Positions 10,095 through 20,005 are shown, numbered from the stretch's first letter. The stretch is 41,679 bases of DNA from Burkholderiaceae bacterium (GCA_016790175.1 JAEUPI010000050.1:1-41679), one strand, 5' to 3'. Notes: a model not told the origin generated them from the sequence alone. Numbers and translations are program-made.

Positions 10095-11072
10095 TCAATC
10101 CGGCGGTGCCGGGGTGGCCGCGTCCAGGCGCGTGCCCAGGGCTGGCGCCTCGTGGGCCAGGCATTGCCTGGCGGGCAGGCGGCGGCCTCCGGGGAGCTGC
10201 AGCTCGATCAGCTCCAGGCAGCCGTCGCCGCAGGCGACCGTGATCGGCCCGGGCGACGTGGAGACGATCTGGCCGGGCTGGGCGCCCGGCACATGTGGGC
10301 GCACCGCGCCCCGCCAGGCTTTGATCGTCCGCTCGCCGAGGCGCAGCGTCGCGCCGGGAAACGGATCGAAGGCGCGCATTCGGCGTTCGATGGCCGCCGC
10401 GGCGTCGCGCCAATCGATCGCGGCTTCGCGCTTGTGAATCTTGTGCGCGTAGGTCACACCCTCTGTCGGTTGCACGACGTGCGCAAGACGGTTCTGCGCC
10501 AGCCGCTCCAGCGCCTCGACGATCAGGTCGGCACCGATCCCGGCCAGGCGATCGTGCAGCGAGCTGCTGGTGTCGTCGGCCGCGATCGGCTCGGTTCGGG
10601 CCAGGCAGATGTCGCCGGTGTCGAGGCCGGGGTCCATCTGCATGATCGTGATGCCGGTGATCGGGTCGCCGGCCTCGATCGCGCGCTGGATTGGCGCCGC
10701 GCCGCGCCAGCGAGGCAACAACGACGCGTGGATGTTCAGGCATCCGTGCCGCGGCAGATCGAGCAGCCAGGTCGGCAGGATCAACCCATAGGCGGCGACG
10801 ACGGCCACGTCGGGAGCTATTGCCCGCAGTGCGTCGCGGGCCTGCGCGGCGGCCTCGCCATGGCGACCGTCCAGGCGCAAGCCCGGCGGCTGCAGCAGCG
10901 CGAGGCCGTGGGAACGAGCGGCCTGCTTGACCGCCGAGGCCTGAAGCTGCAGGCCCCGGCCCGCCGGGCGGTCGGGTTGCGTCAGGACGAGTTGGATCTC
11001 GTGACCCGCGCCTACGATGGCCTGCAGCGCGGCGGCCGCGAACGGCGGAGTGCCCGCAAACACGACTTTCAA
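10095..11072 (-). CDS. fmt: methionyl-tRNA formyltransferase
   Basis: Adds a formyl group from 10-formyl-THF to the methionine on initiator tRNA. The 325-residue protein begins at a TTG codon (11070-11072) and reads [16 protein letters not shown]. Catalytic residues can be placed: Asn113 and His115 in [19 protein letters not shown], and Asp151 in MDPGLDTGD. The C-terminal tRNA-binding domain starts near residue 210. def lies 52 bases upstream on the same strand, the usual def-fmt pairing in which one enzyme adds and the other removes the formyl group. AGGA lies about 13 bases before the TTG, so initiation may depend partly on coupling. Confidence 0.96.
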   Translation of the reverse strand: MKVVFAGTPPFAAAALQAIVGAGHEIQLVLTQPDRPAGRGLQLQASAVKQAARSHGLALLQPPGLRLDGRHGEAAAQARDALRAIAPDVAVVAAYGLILPTWLLDLPRHGCLNIHASLLPRWRGAAPIQRAIEAGDPITGITIMQMDPGLDTGDICLARTEPIAADDTSSSLHDRLAGIGADLIVEALERLAQNRLAHVVQPTEGVTYAHKIHKREAAIDWRDAAAAIERRMRAFDPFPGATLRLGERTIKAWRGAVRPHVPGAQPGQIVSTSPGPITVACGDGCLELIELQLPGGRRLPARQCLAHEAPALGTRLDAATPAPPD

Positions 11073-11124
11073 GCGAACGATCCGTTCCTGTGGCGGCGAG
11101 GCGAGAAGTCGCGTCGTTGCGGGC

Positions 11125-11652
11125 TCACGCCGACCGGCGCTGGTCGACCGGGTCCTCGCGAGCCCGCTTGGCCAGCTTGGTGCGGATGCGCTCGCGTTTC
11201 AGCGGGCTCAGGTATTCCACGAACACCTTTCCGATCAGATGGTCCATCTCGTGTTGCACGCACACCGCCGTCAAACCTTCTACGCGCTGCTCGAACCAGG
11301 CGCCGTCGCGATCTTGCGCACGCACCGTCACTTCCGTGTGGCGCACGACCTTGTCGTAGATCGCGGGCACCGACAGGCAACCCTCCTCGCCGAGACTGGT
11401 CTCCGCGCTTCGCCAGACGATTTCGGGGTTGATCAGCACCAGCGGCCGGTCGCGTTGCTCGGAGGTGTCGATCACGATCACGCGCTCGTGCACGTCAACC
11501 TGGGTCGCGGCCAGGCCCACGCCTTCGGCGGCGTACATCGTCTCGAGCATGTCGGAGACCAAGGTGCGGATGCGTACATCGACCTGCGGCACCGCGCGGG
11601 CGACCTTGTGCAGTCGCGGATCCGGGTATCGAAGAATACTCAACTGGGGCAT
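11125..11652 (-). CDS. def: peptide deformylase
   Basis: Removes the N-formyl group from new proteins as they leave the ribosome. All three motifs of the family are present in the 175 residues: GVGLAATQ (44-51), EGCLSVP (90-96, metal ligand Cys92) and QHEMDHL (133-139, with His134, Glu135 and His138). The start reads [14 protein letters not shown], a typical N-terminus. Together with fmt it forms a two-gene unit. It is divergent from the LysM gene with 254 bases between the start codons, which must hold promoters for both directions. Confidence 0.97.
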   Translation of the reverse strand: MPQLSILRYPDPRLHKVARAVPQVDVRIRTLVSDMLETMYAAEGVGLAATQVDVHERVIVIDTSEQRDRPLVLINPEIVWRSAETSLGEEGCLSVPAIYDKVVRHTEVTVRAQDRDGAWFEQRVEGLTAVCVQHEMDHLIGKVFVEYLSPLKRERIRTKLAKRAREDPVDQRRSA

Positions 11653-11906
11653 GGGATCGGAACGGTCGGATCGTCGGGCGAAACAAGCGGCTACCGCTGT
11701 GGATCGGCTGCAACGGGCAAAGCCGTGACGGGCTCCACACGCTTTCGTATGCGAGGGCAGTTTCGTTGCGGCATCAAGGCTTTATGGGCAGAATCTACCA
11801 AGGAGCATGAGCATTCTGGCGGCGCTGGCACGCCGGTGTGTTCGGGTCGAGCAATGCCCTTGCACGGCCGCGATTTTGGCATCGCCCACGAGCGGAGACT
11901 GCGTTG

Positions 11907-13088
11907 ATGAATCGAACCGACAATGGCCTGAGCTTCCCACGCAAGATCCTGCCGTGGTGCGTCGGCGCTGCGCTCGTGTCGATAAACGCGCTGGCGGCGG
12001 CAACCACCTGGCCGGTGACGCCCGAACAGCGCAACACCGCGCAGCAGGTGGCCCAGGCCGGTGTGCCCCTGTCGGAGCTGGCCCCCAATGCGCCGGATTC
12101 GCACACCGTGCAAAAGGGCGACACCTTGTGGGACATCTCCAAGCTCTTCCTGCGCTCGCCATGGCGCTGGCCCGAGCTGTGGGGCATGAACATGGACCAG
12201 ATCCGCAATCCTCACCTGATCTATCCAGGGCAGATGCTGATGTTGGTCAAGGTGGGTGATCGGGCGATGCTGCGCGTGGCCCAGCCCGCGGGCGCCGGTG
12301 ACGTGCCCACCAACACCGTCAAGCTGTCCCCACGTGTGCGTGCGGAGACGTTGGACAGCGGCGCGATCCCCGCAATCCCGCTGCACCTGATCGGTCCGTT
12401 CCTCAACGAAGCGGTGGTTTTCAATACCGACGAGCTCGCCACGGCGCCGCGCATCGTGGCCTCACAGGAAGGGCGCGTGCTGATGTCGCGCGGCGAGACG
12501 GCCTATGTGCGTGGCGACCTGAAAGGCATGCGTGACTTCCGCGTGTTCCGCGACAGCAGGCCGTTGAACGATCCGATCACCGGCGAGTTGCTCGGCTACG
12601 AGGCCCGCTACGTCGGCACTGCCGAATTCGTCAAGGAAGGCGGCCTGGCCACGGCCGACGGCAAGAACGCGCAGATCGTGCCGGCGACCTTCCGAATGAC
12701 CAGCATCCGCCAGGAGGCTGGAATCGGCGACCGGTTGGCACCCGTGCCGCCGGCGGACTATTCCGCCTACGTGCCGCATGCGCCATCCAAGCCGCTGGAC
12801 GGGCGCATCGTCTCGATCTACGGCGAGGCGATGTCGGCGGGCCAGAACCAGATCATCACGATCAACAAGGGTACCCGCGACGGCGTCGAGCGTGGCCATG
12901 TGTTCGCGCTGTGGCGTGCAGGCACGACCGCGGTGGATCGAACCGATTCGTCGCGACCGGTGATGAAGCTGCCCGACGAGCGCGTCGGCACGCTGTTCGT
13001 GTTCCGCACCTTCGAACGGGTGTCGTACGCGCTGATCATCCAGTCGCAGGACCCGGTCAAGCCGGGCGACCGCTTCACGCAGCCCTGA
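11907..13088 (+). CDS. secreted LysM-domain protein
   Basis: A 393-residue exported protein. The signal peptide (KILPWCVGAALVSINALAA, cleavage near residue 30) is followed by a LysM domain at about 66-113, with SHTVQKGDTLWDISKLFLR and IRNPHLIYPGQMLMLVKV; LysM binds peptidoglycan glycans. The remaining 280 residues have no motif I recognise. The ATG at 11907 is preceded by GGAGA; an earlier in-frame ATG at 11838 would put 23 charged residues in front of the signal. Proteins of this kind next to dprA are common in betaproteobacteria, but their function is not established. The dprA start follows 16 bases after the stop, so the two are probably co-transcribed. Confidence 0.88.
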   Translation: MNRTDNGLSFPRKILPWCVGAALVSINALAAATTWPVTPEQRNTAQQVAQAGVPLSELAPNAPDSHTVQKGDTLWDISKLFLRSPWRWPELWGMNMDQIRNPHLIYPGQMLMLVKVGDRAMLRVAQPAGAGDVPTNTVKLSPRVRAETLDSGAIPAIPLHLIGPFLNEAVVFNTDELATAPRIVASQEGRVLMSRGETAYVRGDLKGMRDFRVFRDSRPLNDPITGELLGYEARYVGTAEFVKEGGLATADGKNAQIVPATFRMTSIRQEAGIGDRLAPVPPADYSAYVPHAPSKPLDGRIVSIYGEAMSAGQNQIITINKGTRDGVERGHVFALWRAGTTAVDRTDSSRPVMKLPDERVGTLFVFRTFERVSYALIIQSQDPVKPGDRFTQP

Positions 13089-13104
13089 TTCCGCAGGCCC
13101 GCCG

Positions 13105-14211
13105 ATGGCCGGGCGAGACGCCGACGAGCTCGCGGCTTGGCTGAAGTTGCTGGCCGCGCCGGGTATCGGGCGGCAGCAGCTGCGACGCGTGCTGGCGGCT
13201 TTCGGCACACCGCAAGACGTCTTCGCAGCCGCCGGCAACACCCTCGAACGATCATTGGGGGCCGACATGGCCCGCGCGCTTGCCGACGACACGGTAGCCG
13301 TCGATGTCGAACTGGCCAAGGTACAGCGCTGGCTCGATGCTGCGCCCGGTCGCGACTGGCTCGCTTTGGGCGATCCGCGTTATCCGGAGTGCCTGTTGCA
13401 GACGGCCGATCCTCCGTTGTTTCTGTATCTGCAGGGACGCACCGACTTGCTGCAAGCACGGTGCCTGGCCATCGTCGGCAGCCGGAACCCCACACCGCAG
13501 GGCGCCGACAACGCACGCGCGTTCGCGGAACACCTGGGGCGGGCCGGACTGGTGGTCGTGTCGGGCATGGCGCTCGGCATCGATGGCGCTGCGCACACCG
13601 GCGCCTTGGCGGGCGGCGCCGGCACCATCGCCGTCATTGGCACCGGCGCAGACCGTGTGTATCCCCGCCGACACCGCGACCTGGCGCACCGCATTGCCGA
13701 CACGGGCCTGATCGTCAGCGAGTTTCCGCTGGGCACGCCGCCACTGGCGCAGAACTTCCCGCAGCGCAACCGCATCATCGCCGGTCTCAGCGTCGGCACG
13801 CTGGTCGTCGAGGCGGCGTTGGAATCGGGATCGCTGATCACGGCTGCGCAGGCGGCCGATGCCGGTCGTGAGGTGTTTGCCATCCCTGGCTCGATCCATT
13901 CGCCCCAATCCCGTGGCTGCCATGCGCTGATCAAGCAGGGTGCCAAGTTGGTCGAGACGGCGCAGGACGTGCTCGACGAGATCGGGCAGAGCCCAACGGC
14001 GTCGCCGGCGCACCAGCGCGCACTGCCCGGCCTCGATACCGCCGATCCCTTGATCGATGTCATGGGCTACGAGCCCGTCTCGCTCGACGCACTGCAGTCC
14101 CGCACCGGCTTGGCCACCGGTGCGCTCAGTGCACGATTGCTGGAGCTTGAGCTTCAGGGTCGGCTGGCACGCCTACCCGGTGGCCTGTACCAGCGAAGAG
14201 CGGCGTCCTGA
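13105..14211 (+). CDS. dprA: DNA processing protein DprA (Smf)
   Basis: DprA binds incoming single-stranded DNA during natural transformation and loads RecA. The 368 residues show an N-terminal SAM-like region, then a Rossmann-like core with IVGSRNPTPQG (123-133), VVVSGMALGIDGAAH, FPLGTPPLAQNFPQRNRIIA and EAALESGSLITA. A C-terminal winged-helix-like domain (about 295-365) starts after a variable linker. The full-length gene is consistent with a functional transformation apparatus, although DprA is also kept in species not known to be competent. It lies between the LysM gene and smg, a common order in this group. Confidence 0.96.
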   Translation: MAGRDADELAAWLKLLAAPGIGRQQLRRVLAAFGTPQDVFAAAGNTLERSLGADMARALADDTVAVDVELAKVQRWLDAAPGRDWLALGDPRYPECLLQTADPPLFLYLQGRTDLLQARCLAIVGSRNPTPQGADNARAFAEHLGRAGLVVVSGMALGIDGAAHTGALAGGAGTIAVIGTGADRVYPRRHRDLAHRIADTGLIVSEFPLGTPPLAQNFPQRNRIIAGLSVGTLVVEAALESGSLITAAQAADAGREVFAIPGSIHSPQSRGCHALIKQGAKLVETAQDVLDEIGQSPTASPAHQRALPGLDTADPLIDVMGYEPVSLDALQSRTGLATGALSARLLELELQGRLARLPGGLYQRRAAS

Positions 14212-14235
14212 CGCAAGGGGTATCGCCCTGCGGCG

Positions 14236-14241
14236 TATAGT
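14236..14241 (+). promoter_or_regulatory. possible -10 element directly before smg
   Basis: TATAGT ends six bases before the smg ATG at 14248. If it is used, transcription would begin at or next to the start codon and the mRNA would be leaderless. No good -35 hexamer is visible and the site is only 25 bases after the dprA stop. Confidence 0.35.
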
Positions 14242-14247
14242 GGCCCC

Positions 14248-14700
14248 ATGTTCGACGTTCTGGTCTACCTGTACGAGAACTACTGGCGGCCCGACGCCTG
14301 TCCGGACCACGATCAGCTGACGCGCAAGCTGTCGGCGGTGGGCTTCGAGAACGACGAAATCCAGGAGGCGCTGAGCTGGCTCGACGGCCTGCCCAAAGGA
14401 AGCGAAGGACAGGCCTTGCCGCCGGCTGGCAACAGCATTCGCGTCTACACGGCCGCCGAACATGATCTGCTCGGCGAGGAATCGATCGGATTCCTCAGCT
14501 TCCTGGAGTCTGCCGGCGTGCTGCCGCCGGCGATGCGCGAACTGGTGCTCGACCGCGCCAAGGCCGTGGGCAGTGGCCCGATCGCACTGGACGACCTGAA
14601 AGTGATCGTGCTGATGGTCTTCTGGAGTCTCGGCGAAGAGCCCGACACGCTGATCCTCGACGAGCTGTTCGTCGACCCGGACGAGCGGCTCATTCACTGA
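14248..14700 (+). CDS. smg: Smg protein (DUF494)
   Basis: A 150-residue, acidic protein of the DUF494/Smg family, found beside dprA in many beta- and gammaproteobacteria. It begins MFDVLVYLYENYWRPDACPD and has the conserved segments ALSWLDGL, EESIGFLSFLESAG and KVIVLMVFW. No enzymatic motif is visible, and the family's function is not known to me. The gap after dprA is 36 bases. topA often follows smg in relatives; here the next gene is on the opposite strand. Confidence 0.92.
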   Translation: MFDVLVYLYENYWRPDACPDHDQLTRKLSAVGFENDEIQEALSWLDGLPKGSEGQALPPAGNSIRVYTAAEHDLLGEESIGFLSFLESAGVLPPAMRELVLDRAKAVGSGPIALDDLKVIVLMVFWSLGEEPDTLILDELFVDPDERLIH

Positions 14701-14733
14701 GCGCGTGCGCGGTCCGAGCCCGCGACCCCGGTC

Positions 14734-17016
14734 TCAGTTCAACAGCCGCGACGGATCGGCATCGAGCTTGGCCAGCGCCGTACGCGTGGCGCGCACCGTC
14801 AGCGATTCCTCCTGCGCCGGTAGCAGCAGCCCGGCCTGCAGGAAGGCGGCCAACCGCTGCTGCTGGAACAGCACGCAGCGACCCTGTGGGGTGACGAACA
14901 GCGAGAGCTGCTTCTTCATGCCCTGCCATGCCAGCTGCACCGGCTCGTTGCGGCTGCGGTAGTCGAGCATGTACCAGCTGCCGACCTGCAGTTCCCTGGC
15001 CCAGGCCAGCATCGCCGGCGTGGGCATCGAACCGCCCTCGGCCACGACTTCCAGCTCGGAGCTTTCGTGCCCGGAGAGGTCGAGCACCATCGACTCGTCG
15101 ATCTTCACGTCCGCCGCGTCGGGCAGCAGCTCCTCGAGCGACTCCAGGCGCAATGTCAGGTCTTCCAGGCGATCGCTGGGAATGACGGCCGTCTTGGCGG
15201 TGAACGCAGCCGCCAGCGAGTTGTTGAGCGTCTGGATATGCTCGTCCTGCTTCTCGGGGCTCATGCCGGCCGAGGCCATGCCGTCGCGCAAGGTCTTCAG
15301 CAGCGGCGGCAGGCGACGGATCACCTCGGCGCGCTCCTCGCGCGTGACCTTGGCGCCGGCCGACCAGATCACATCGGTGGCGGCGCGCTTCATGGCCTTG
15401 GTCTGCTCGGCCTGTGCCCCGTAGCGCACGGCGGTGGTGGCCATCACGTCGGCCCAGACCTGGAACAGGAACTGGCGCACGTCTTCCTGCACCGGCACCT
15501 CGTTGAGCATGCGGCGAAGCTCGATCGTGTACTGGATGGCCAGCGTTTCGCGCTGCTCGATCTGCTGCGCCAGCGAAACGCCCTTGCGGGTGGCCTCGTT
15601 TTCGTTCTTGAAGTAGTGCTCGAGGAACTTCTCGAACTCGATCAGCACGGTCTGGAACACGCGCCGACCGGTATCCGGGTAGGCCTCGACCACCTGCACG
15701 ACGCGCTTGATCTCCTTGGCCAGCGCTTCGCCGGCTGCTTCGGTGGAGGTGTCGAAGCCCATCACACAGGCGCCCATGCGGTCGATCAGACGTCGTGCCG
15801 GATGGTCGATGGTGGCAAAGAAGTCGGGCTCGCTGACGGCCACGCGCAGCACCGGCATCTGCAGGCGCGCGAACCAGACGCGGATCGATGCCGGGATGCG
15901 ATCCTCTGTCAGGATGGCCTGGAACATCATGGCAACGATCTCGATCGTCGCACGCTCGATCGGCGTCGCTGCGGCCTGCTTGAGCGCCTGCTTGCGCTGC
16001 TGCAACTCGGCCAGCAGCGCCGGCGTGCTCATCACCTGCGCATCGCCGCGCTGAGTGGCCACCACCAGGCGCTGCTGCACCCCCACCTGTGCCGCCTGGA
16101 TGGCCGATACCAGCGCCGGCGATGCCGGCTGCATGTGAGCGGTGTCGCCAAAGCCTGGGCTGTGGCGGCCCACCAGGTTGTTCAGCCGGCCGAGCACCTC
16201 ACCCGCATGCTCGCGGCGCAGCGGACCGGCGCGCGTCATCAGGCGCGTCTCGTCGCCGACTCGCTGGCCGTGGCCGAGCGACCCGCGGGCCGACTCCGAG
16301 TAAGAGCCGCTCGCCTGGCCATCGCCCGAGCCGGTGGCGAGCCCGCCACCGCTGACGCCGCCGCGCGAGCGGCGGATCAGTGGCCGCAGGTCGATTTCGG
16401 GCAGCACCTTCTGGCTGATCAGCCAGCGGTTTGTCTCGTGGTAGGCCTCCTCCACCAGGTGCGCGAACTCATCGTGCAACACGGCCTGCAACTCGCGCCA
16501 TCCTTCCTGGTTCAGCCCCGAGGCCCGCCAGCCGTCGAGCACCACCCGGGCCATGACATGGGCTCGCAGCATGTCGTTGGTGTCGAGTTCGCTGCGGCGT
16601 TCGAGCGACGAAATGCGTGCGCGCAGGTCGGAGAATTCCCAGGACGCGCGATCCATGATGGCCAGCGCCAGCCGCGACGTCAGGATCTCGCGTTCAATCG
16701 TATCGTCGTCCACCAGCGACAACGCGGCGTCACCGGCACCCGGCAGATCCTGCATGCGCGTACCGACGCCACCTTGCGAAGCCAGCCGGCGCATGCCGTC
16801 GGCCATGGCCTGGCCCCAGGCGCTGCCGGATGTGCCGAGCGCCTTGCACAGATCGCGCCGCATCAGTGCAACCGCGGGGACCGTGGGCTTGTCGAGCAGC
16901 GCCAGTGCCGTCGTGGCAACGGCGCTGGCCAGGCCGGGCAGGCCGGACAGCAGATGTTCGGCATACCGGCGACGCGCCTGCTGGGCGAGTGGGCTGGGCG
17001 CGCTGCCGACAGACAT
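14734..17016 (-). CDS. DUF1631 family protein
   Basis: A large cytoplasmic protein (760 residues from the ATG chosen here) with no signal peptide or membrane helix. It is rich in helix and charge, with heptad-like stretches in the middle (LLAELQQRKQALKQAAATPI) and a Gly/Ser linker around GGVSGGGLATGSGDGQASGS. The C-terminal part (AWARELQVGSWYMLDYRSRN, then LFVTPQGRCVLFQQQRLA) resembles a small beta domain and is the most family-like portion. The ATG at 17014-17016 is preferred; an in-frame GTG at 17064 overlaps the secF end and could be used by coupling. It follows yajC-secD-secF on the same strand. Function is unknown. Confidence 0.78.
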   Translation of the reverse strand: MSVGSAPSPLAQQARRRYAEHLLSGLPGLASAVATTALALLDKPTVPAVALMRRDLCKALGTSGSAWGQAMADGMRRLASQGGVGTRMQDLPGAGDAALSLVDDDTIEREILTSRLALAIMDRASWEFSDLRARISSLERRSELDTNDMLRAHVMARVVLDGWRASGLNQEGWRELQAVLHDEFAHLVEEAYHETNRWLISQKVLPEIDLRPLIRRSRGGVSGGGLATGSGDGQASGSYSESARGSLGHGQRVGDETRLMTRAGPLRREHAGEVLGRLNNLVGRHSPGFGDTAHMQPASPALVSAIQAAQVGVQQRLVVATQRGDAQVMSTPALLAELQQRKQALKQAAATPIERATIEIVAMMFQAILTEDRIPASIRVWFARLQMPVLRVAVSEPDFFATIDHPARRLIDRMGACVMGFDTSTEAAGEALAKEIKRVVQVVEAYPDTGRRVFQTVLIEFEKFLEHYFKNENEATRKGVSLAQQIEQRETLAIQYTIELRRMLNEVPVQEDVRQFLFQVWADVMATTAVRYGAQAEQTKAMKRAATDVIWSAGAKVTREERAEVIRRLPPLLKTLRDGMASAGMSPEKQDEHIQTLNNSLAAAFTAKTAVIPSDRLEDLTLRLESLEELLPDAADVKIDESMVLDLSGHESSELEVVAEGGSMPTPAMLAWARELQVGSWYMLDYRSRNEPVQLAWQGMKKQLSLFVTPQGRCVLFQQQRLAAFLQAGLLLPAQEESLTVRATRTALAKLDADPSRLLN

Positions 17017-17050
17017 GTAGGGTGCGAATTCGGGGGAGGTTCGGACTACT

Positions 17051-18085
17051 CTACACCACGGCACCGGCGTTCGGATCGTTGGGATCGTGCTCCTTGCCGC
17101 CGGCGCGCAGCAGGTCCTCGCGCTTGACTCCGAGCCACATCGCGATCGCTGCCGCGACGAACACCGACGAATAGATGCCGAACAGGATGCCGATGGTCAG
17201 CGCGACCGCGAAGTAGTGCAAGGTCGGGCCGCCGAACAGCAGCATCGCCAGCACCATCATCTGCGTCGATCCGTGGGTGATGATCGTGCGGCTCATCGTG
17301 CTCGTGATCGCATGGTCGATCACTTCGCGCGTATTCATCTTGCGGTAGCGACGGAAGGCCTCGCGAATCCGGTCGAAGATCACGACCGATTCGTTGACCG
17401 AGTAGCCCAGCACCGCCAAGACTGCGGCAAGCACCGCCAGCGAGAACTCCCATTGGAAGAATGCGAAGAAGCCGAGGATGATCACCACGTCGTGCAGGTT
17501 GGCGACGATGGCCGCCACCGAGAACTTCCATTCGAAGCGGAAGGCCAGGTAGATCATGATCCCCACGACGACGAAGGCGAGCGCCTTCAACCCGTCGGCG
17601 TAGAGTTCCTTGCCGACCGCAGGTCCGACGAACTCGGTGCGTGAGAGCTTCACCGGTTCGGCGCCACCAGCGCCGCCGCAGGCGGGCCGGCTCACCTGCT
17701 CACCCTGCGGCGTCGTGTACTGGCGTGCCGAAACCGTGCCGCCCTCGGCGGCACACAGCCGTTGGAACACCGACGCGGCCACCTCACTCTGCTTGGTGTC
17801 GCCGCGAATCGGCAGCCGGATCATCACGTCGCGCGAGGTGCCGAAGTTCTGCACCTGCACTTCGCCGAAGCCCATGGCCTCGACCGCAGCGCGAGTCTTG
17901 TTGATGTCGGCGCTCTGTGCGTACTCCACTTCCAGCACCGTGCCGCCGGTGAACTCGATCGACAGGTGCAGGCCACGCGTGACCAGGAAGAAGACGGCAG
18001 CGGCGAACGTGAGAAACGAGACGACGTTGAACACCAGCGCGTGGCGCATGAACGGGATGTCACGCCGGATCCTGAAGAACTCCAT
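17051..18085 (-). CDS. secF: protein translocase subunit SecF
   Basis: Membrane subunit of the SecDF-YajC complex, which uses the proton gradient to help complete protein export. The 344 residues begin MEFFRIRRDIPFMRH, with the first helix near 17-36, the periplasmic domain beginning LHLSIEFTGGTVLEVEYA, and then five helices. Family marks include GYSVNESVVIFDRIRE and the late segment ALTIGILFGIYSSVFVAAAIA. A cysteine pair sits in the periplasmic loop, in a Gly-rich insert (SRPACGGAGGAEP). Its ATG overlaps the secD stop by one base (TGATG), so translation is probably coupled. Confidence 0.96.
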   Translation of the reverse strand: MEFFRIRRDIPFMRHALVFNVVSFLTFAAAVFFLVTRGLHLSIEFTGGTVLEVEYAQSADINKTRAAVEAMGFGEVQVQNFGTSRDVMIRLPIRGDTKQSEVAASVFQRLCAAEGGTVSARQYTTPQGEQVSRPACGGAGGAEPVKLSRTEFVGPAVGKELYADGLKALAFVVVGIMIYLAFRFEWKFSVAAIVANLHDVVIILGFFAFFQWEFSLAVLAAVLAVLGYSVNESVVIFDRIREAFRRYRKMNTREVIDHAITSTMSRTIITHGSTQMMVLAMLLFGGPTLHYFAVALTIGILFGIYSSVFVAAAIAMWLGVKREDLLRAGGKEHDPNDPNAGAVV

Positions 18086-19977
18086 CAGGCTTCCTCCGCC
18101 TTCACCGGCGCCGCGGCAGCCTGGTCGGGCCGCCACACCTGGCCGATCGACACGCCCTTGAGCTTCTTCTGCCGGCCGTACCAGAGGTTGACCAGGCCGC
18201 GCGAGAACATCACCGCCGAGAACATGCTGGTCAGGATGCCGAGGCAGTGCACCACCGCGAAGCCGCGCACCGGGCCGGAGCCGAAGGCGAGCAGCGCGAG
18301 GCCCGCGATCAGCGTCGTGATGTTGGAGTCCAGGATCGTGCCCCAGGCGCGCTCGTAGCCCGCATGGATGGCGGCCTGGGGCGAGGCGCCGCCGCGCAGT
18401 TCCTCGCGCACGCGCTCGTTGATCAGCACGTTGGCGTCGATTGCCATGCCCAGCGTCAGCGCGATGGCCGCGATGCCGGGCAATGTGAGCGTGGCTTGAA
18501 GCATCGAAAGCACCGCCACCAGCAGCAGGAGATTGAACGCGAGCGCGAGCGTCGAGAACAGGCCGAACAGCAGGTAGTACGCGCACATGAAGGCCGCGAT
18601 CGCGGCAAACCCCCAGCTCACGCTGGCAAAGCCCTTGTCGATGTTTTCCTTGCCGAGGCTCGGGCCGATCGTGCGTTCCTCGATGATCTCCATCGGCGCC
18701 GCCAGCGAGCCGGCGCGCAGCAGCAGGGCCACGTCGTTTGCTTCCGAGGTGGTCATGCGGCCCGAGATCTGCACCCGACCGCCACCGATCTCGCTGCGGA
18801 TCACCGGCGCGGTGACGACCTCGCCTTTGCCCTTTTCGAACAGCAGGATCGCCATGCGCTTGCCGACGCTCTCCCGCGTGACGTCGCGGAAGATGCGCGC
18901 GCCCTTGGCATCGAGCGTCAGGTGGACGGCCGGTTCCTGCGTCTGGCCGTCGAAGCCAGGTTGTGCATCCGTCAGGTTCTCGCCCGTCAGGATCACCTGG
19001 CGTTTGACGATCAGCGGCGCGCCACCGCGCTCGATGTAGCGCTCGGTGCCGAAGGGCACCGGCGCGTCGCCGCGCAGTGCCGAGACCGCTTCGGCGCTGT
19101 CGTCGACCATGCGGATCTCGAGCGTTGCGGTGCGGCCGATGATGTCCTTGGCCTTCGCGGTGTCCTGCACGCCCGGCAGCTGTACGACCACCCGGTCGAG
19201 ACCCTGCTTCTGGATTACCGGTTCGGCCACACCCAGTTCGTTCACGCGGTTGTGCAGCGTGGTGATGTTCTGCTGGATCGCCTGCTCCTGCACGCGATTC
19301 GCGGCTTCGGCCTTGAGCGAGCCGACGAGCCTTGCATCGCTGCCGTCGGCAACTTCGGCCCACTGCAGATCGGACAGCTGCTCGGTCAATACGGCACGCG
19401 CCTGTTCGAGCGCGCCGCGGTCGCGAAAGCGGATCGCCACGTCGTTGCCTTCGCGGGTGATGCCCGCGTGGCGGATGTTCTTGTCGCGCATCAGGCTGCG
19501 CATGTCGCCGGTGAACGACTCGGCCTTCTTCGTCAAGGCCGCCTTCATGTCCACCTGCATCAGGAAGTGCACGCCGCCACGCAGATCCAGCCCGAGGTAC
19601 ATCGGCAAGGCATGCATCGACGCCAGCCAGGTCGGCGAGCGCGACAGCAGATTCAGCGCGACGATGTAGCTCGGATCGGCCGCATCGGGATTCAGCGCCT
19701 TCGCGATCGCGTCCTTGGCCTTGATCTGGGTGTCGGTGTCGGCGAAGCGGGCCTTGACCGAGCTGCCGTCGAATTGGACGAAGTCGGCCTTGACGCCGGC
19801 CTGCTGCAGGATCGACTCGACCCGCGCCACGAGGCCGGCGTCGACCTTCAGCGTGACCTTGCCGCTGGAGACCTGCACCGCCGGCGCCTCGCCGAAGAAG
19901 TTGGGCAGTGTGAAGACCAAGCCCACCACCAGCGCCACGGCCAGCAGCAGGTACTTCCAGATCGGATAGCGGTTCAT
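18085..19977 (-). CDS. secD: protein translocase subunit SecD
   Basis: Partner of SecF in the Sec accessory complex. The 630-residue protein starts MNRYPIWKYLLLAVALVVGL with one membrane helix, followed by a large periplasmic region containing LGLDLRGGVHFLMQVD, the hallmark of the P1 domain, and NRVNELGVAEPVIQKQG. The C-terminal membrane domain (from about residue 465) has TLPGIAAIALTLGMAIDANVLINERVREE, where the conserved Asp lies in the proton path. It lies between yajC (28-base gap) and secF (one-base overlap). Confidence 0.97.
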   Translation of the reverse strand: MNRYPIWKYLLLAVALVVGLVFTLPNFFGEAPAVQVSSGKVTLKVDAGLVARVESILQQAGVKADFVQFDGSSVKARFADTDTQIKAKDAIAKALNPDAADPSYIVALNLLSRSPTWLASMHALPMYLGLDLRGGVHFLMQVDMKAALTKKAESFTGDMRSLMRDKNIRHAGITREGNDVAIRFRDRGALEQARAVLTEQLSDLQWAEVADGSDARLVGSLKAEAANRVQEQAIQQNITTLHNRVNELGVAEPVIQKQGLDRVVVQLPGVQDTAKAKDIIGRTATLEIRMVDDSAEAVSALRGDAPVPFGTERYIERGGAPLIVKRQVILTGENLTDAQPGFDGQTQEPAVHLTLDAKGARIFRDVTRESVGKRMAILLFEKGKGEVVTAPVIRSEIGGGRVQISGRMTTSEANDVALLLRAGSLAAPMEIIEERTIGPSLGKENIDKGFASVSWGFAAIAAFMCAYYLLFGLFSTLALAFNLLLLVAVLSMLQATLTLPGIAAIALTLGMAIDANVLINERVREELRGGASPQAAIHAGYERAWGTILDSNITTLIAGLALLAFGSGPVRGFAVVHCLGILTSMFSAVMFSRGLVNLWYGRQKKLKGVSIGQVWRPDQAAAAPVKAEEA

Positions 19978-20005
19978 CGGAGCGCGGGCACTCGCGGACC
20001 CGGGT

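Noticed and set aside
17051-19363. Possible fusion frame running from inside secD into secF
   Set aside because: Upstream of MEFFRIRRDIP the frame is a shifted reading of secD with no similarity to Sec proteins; secD is intact in its own frame and ends at 18085.
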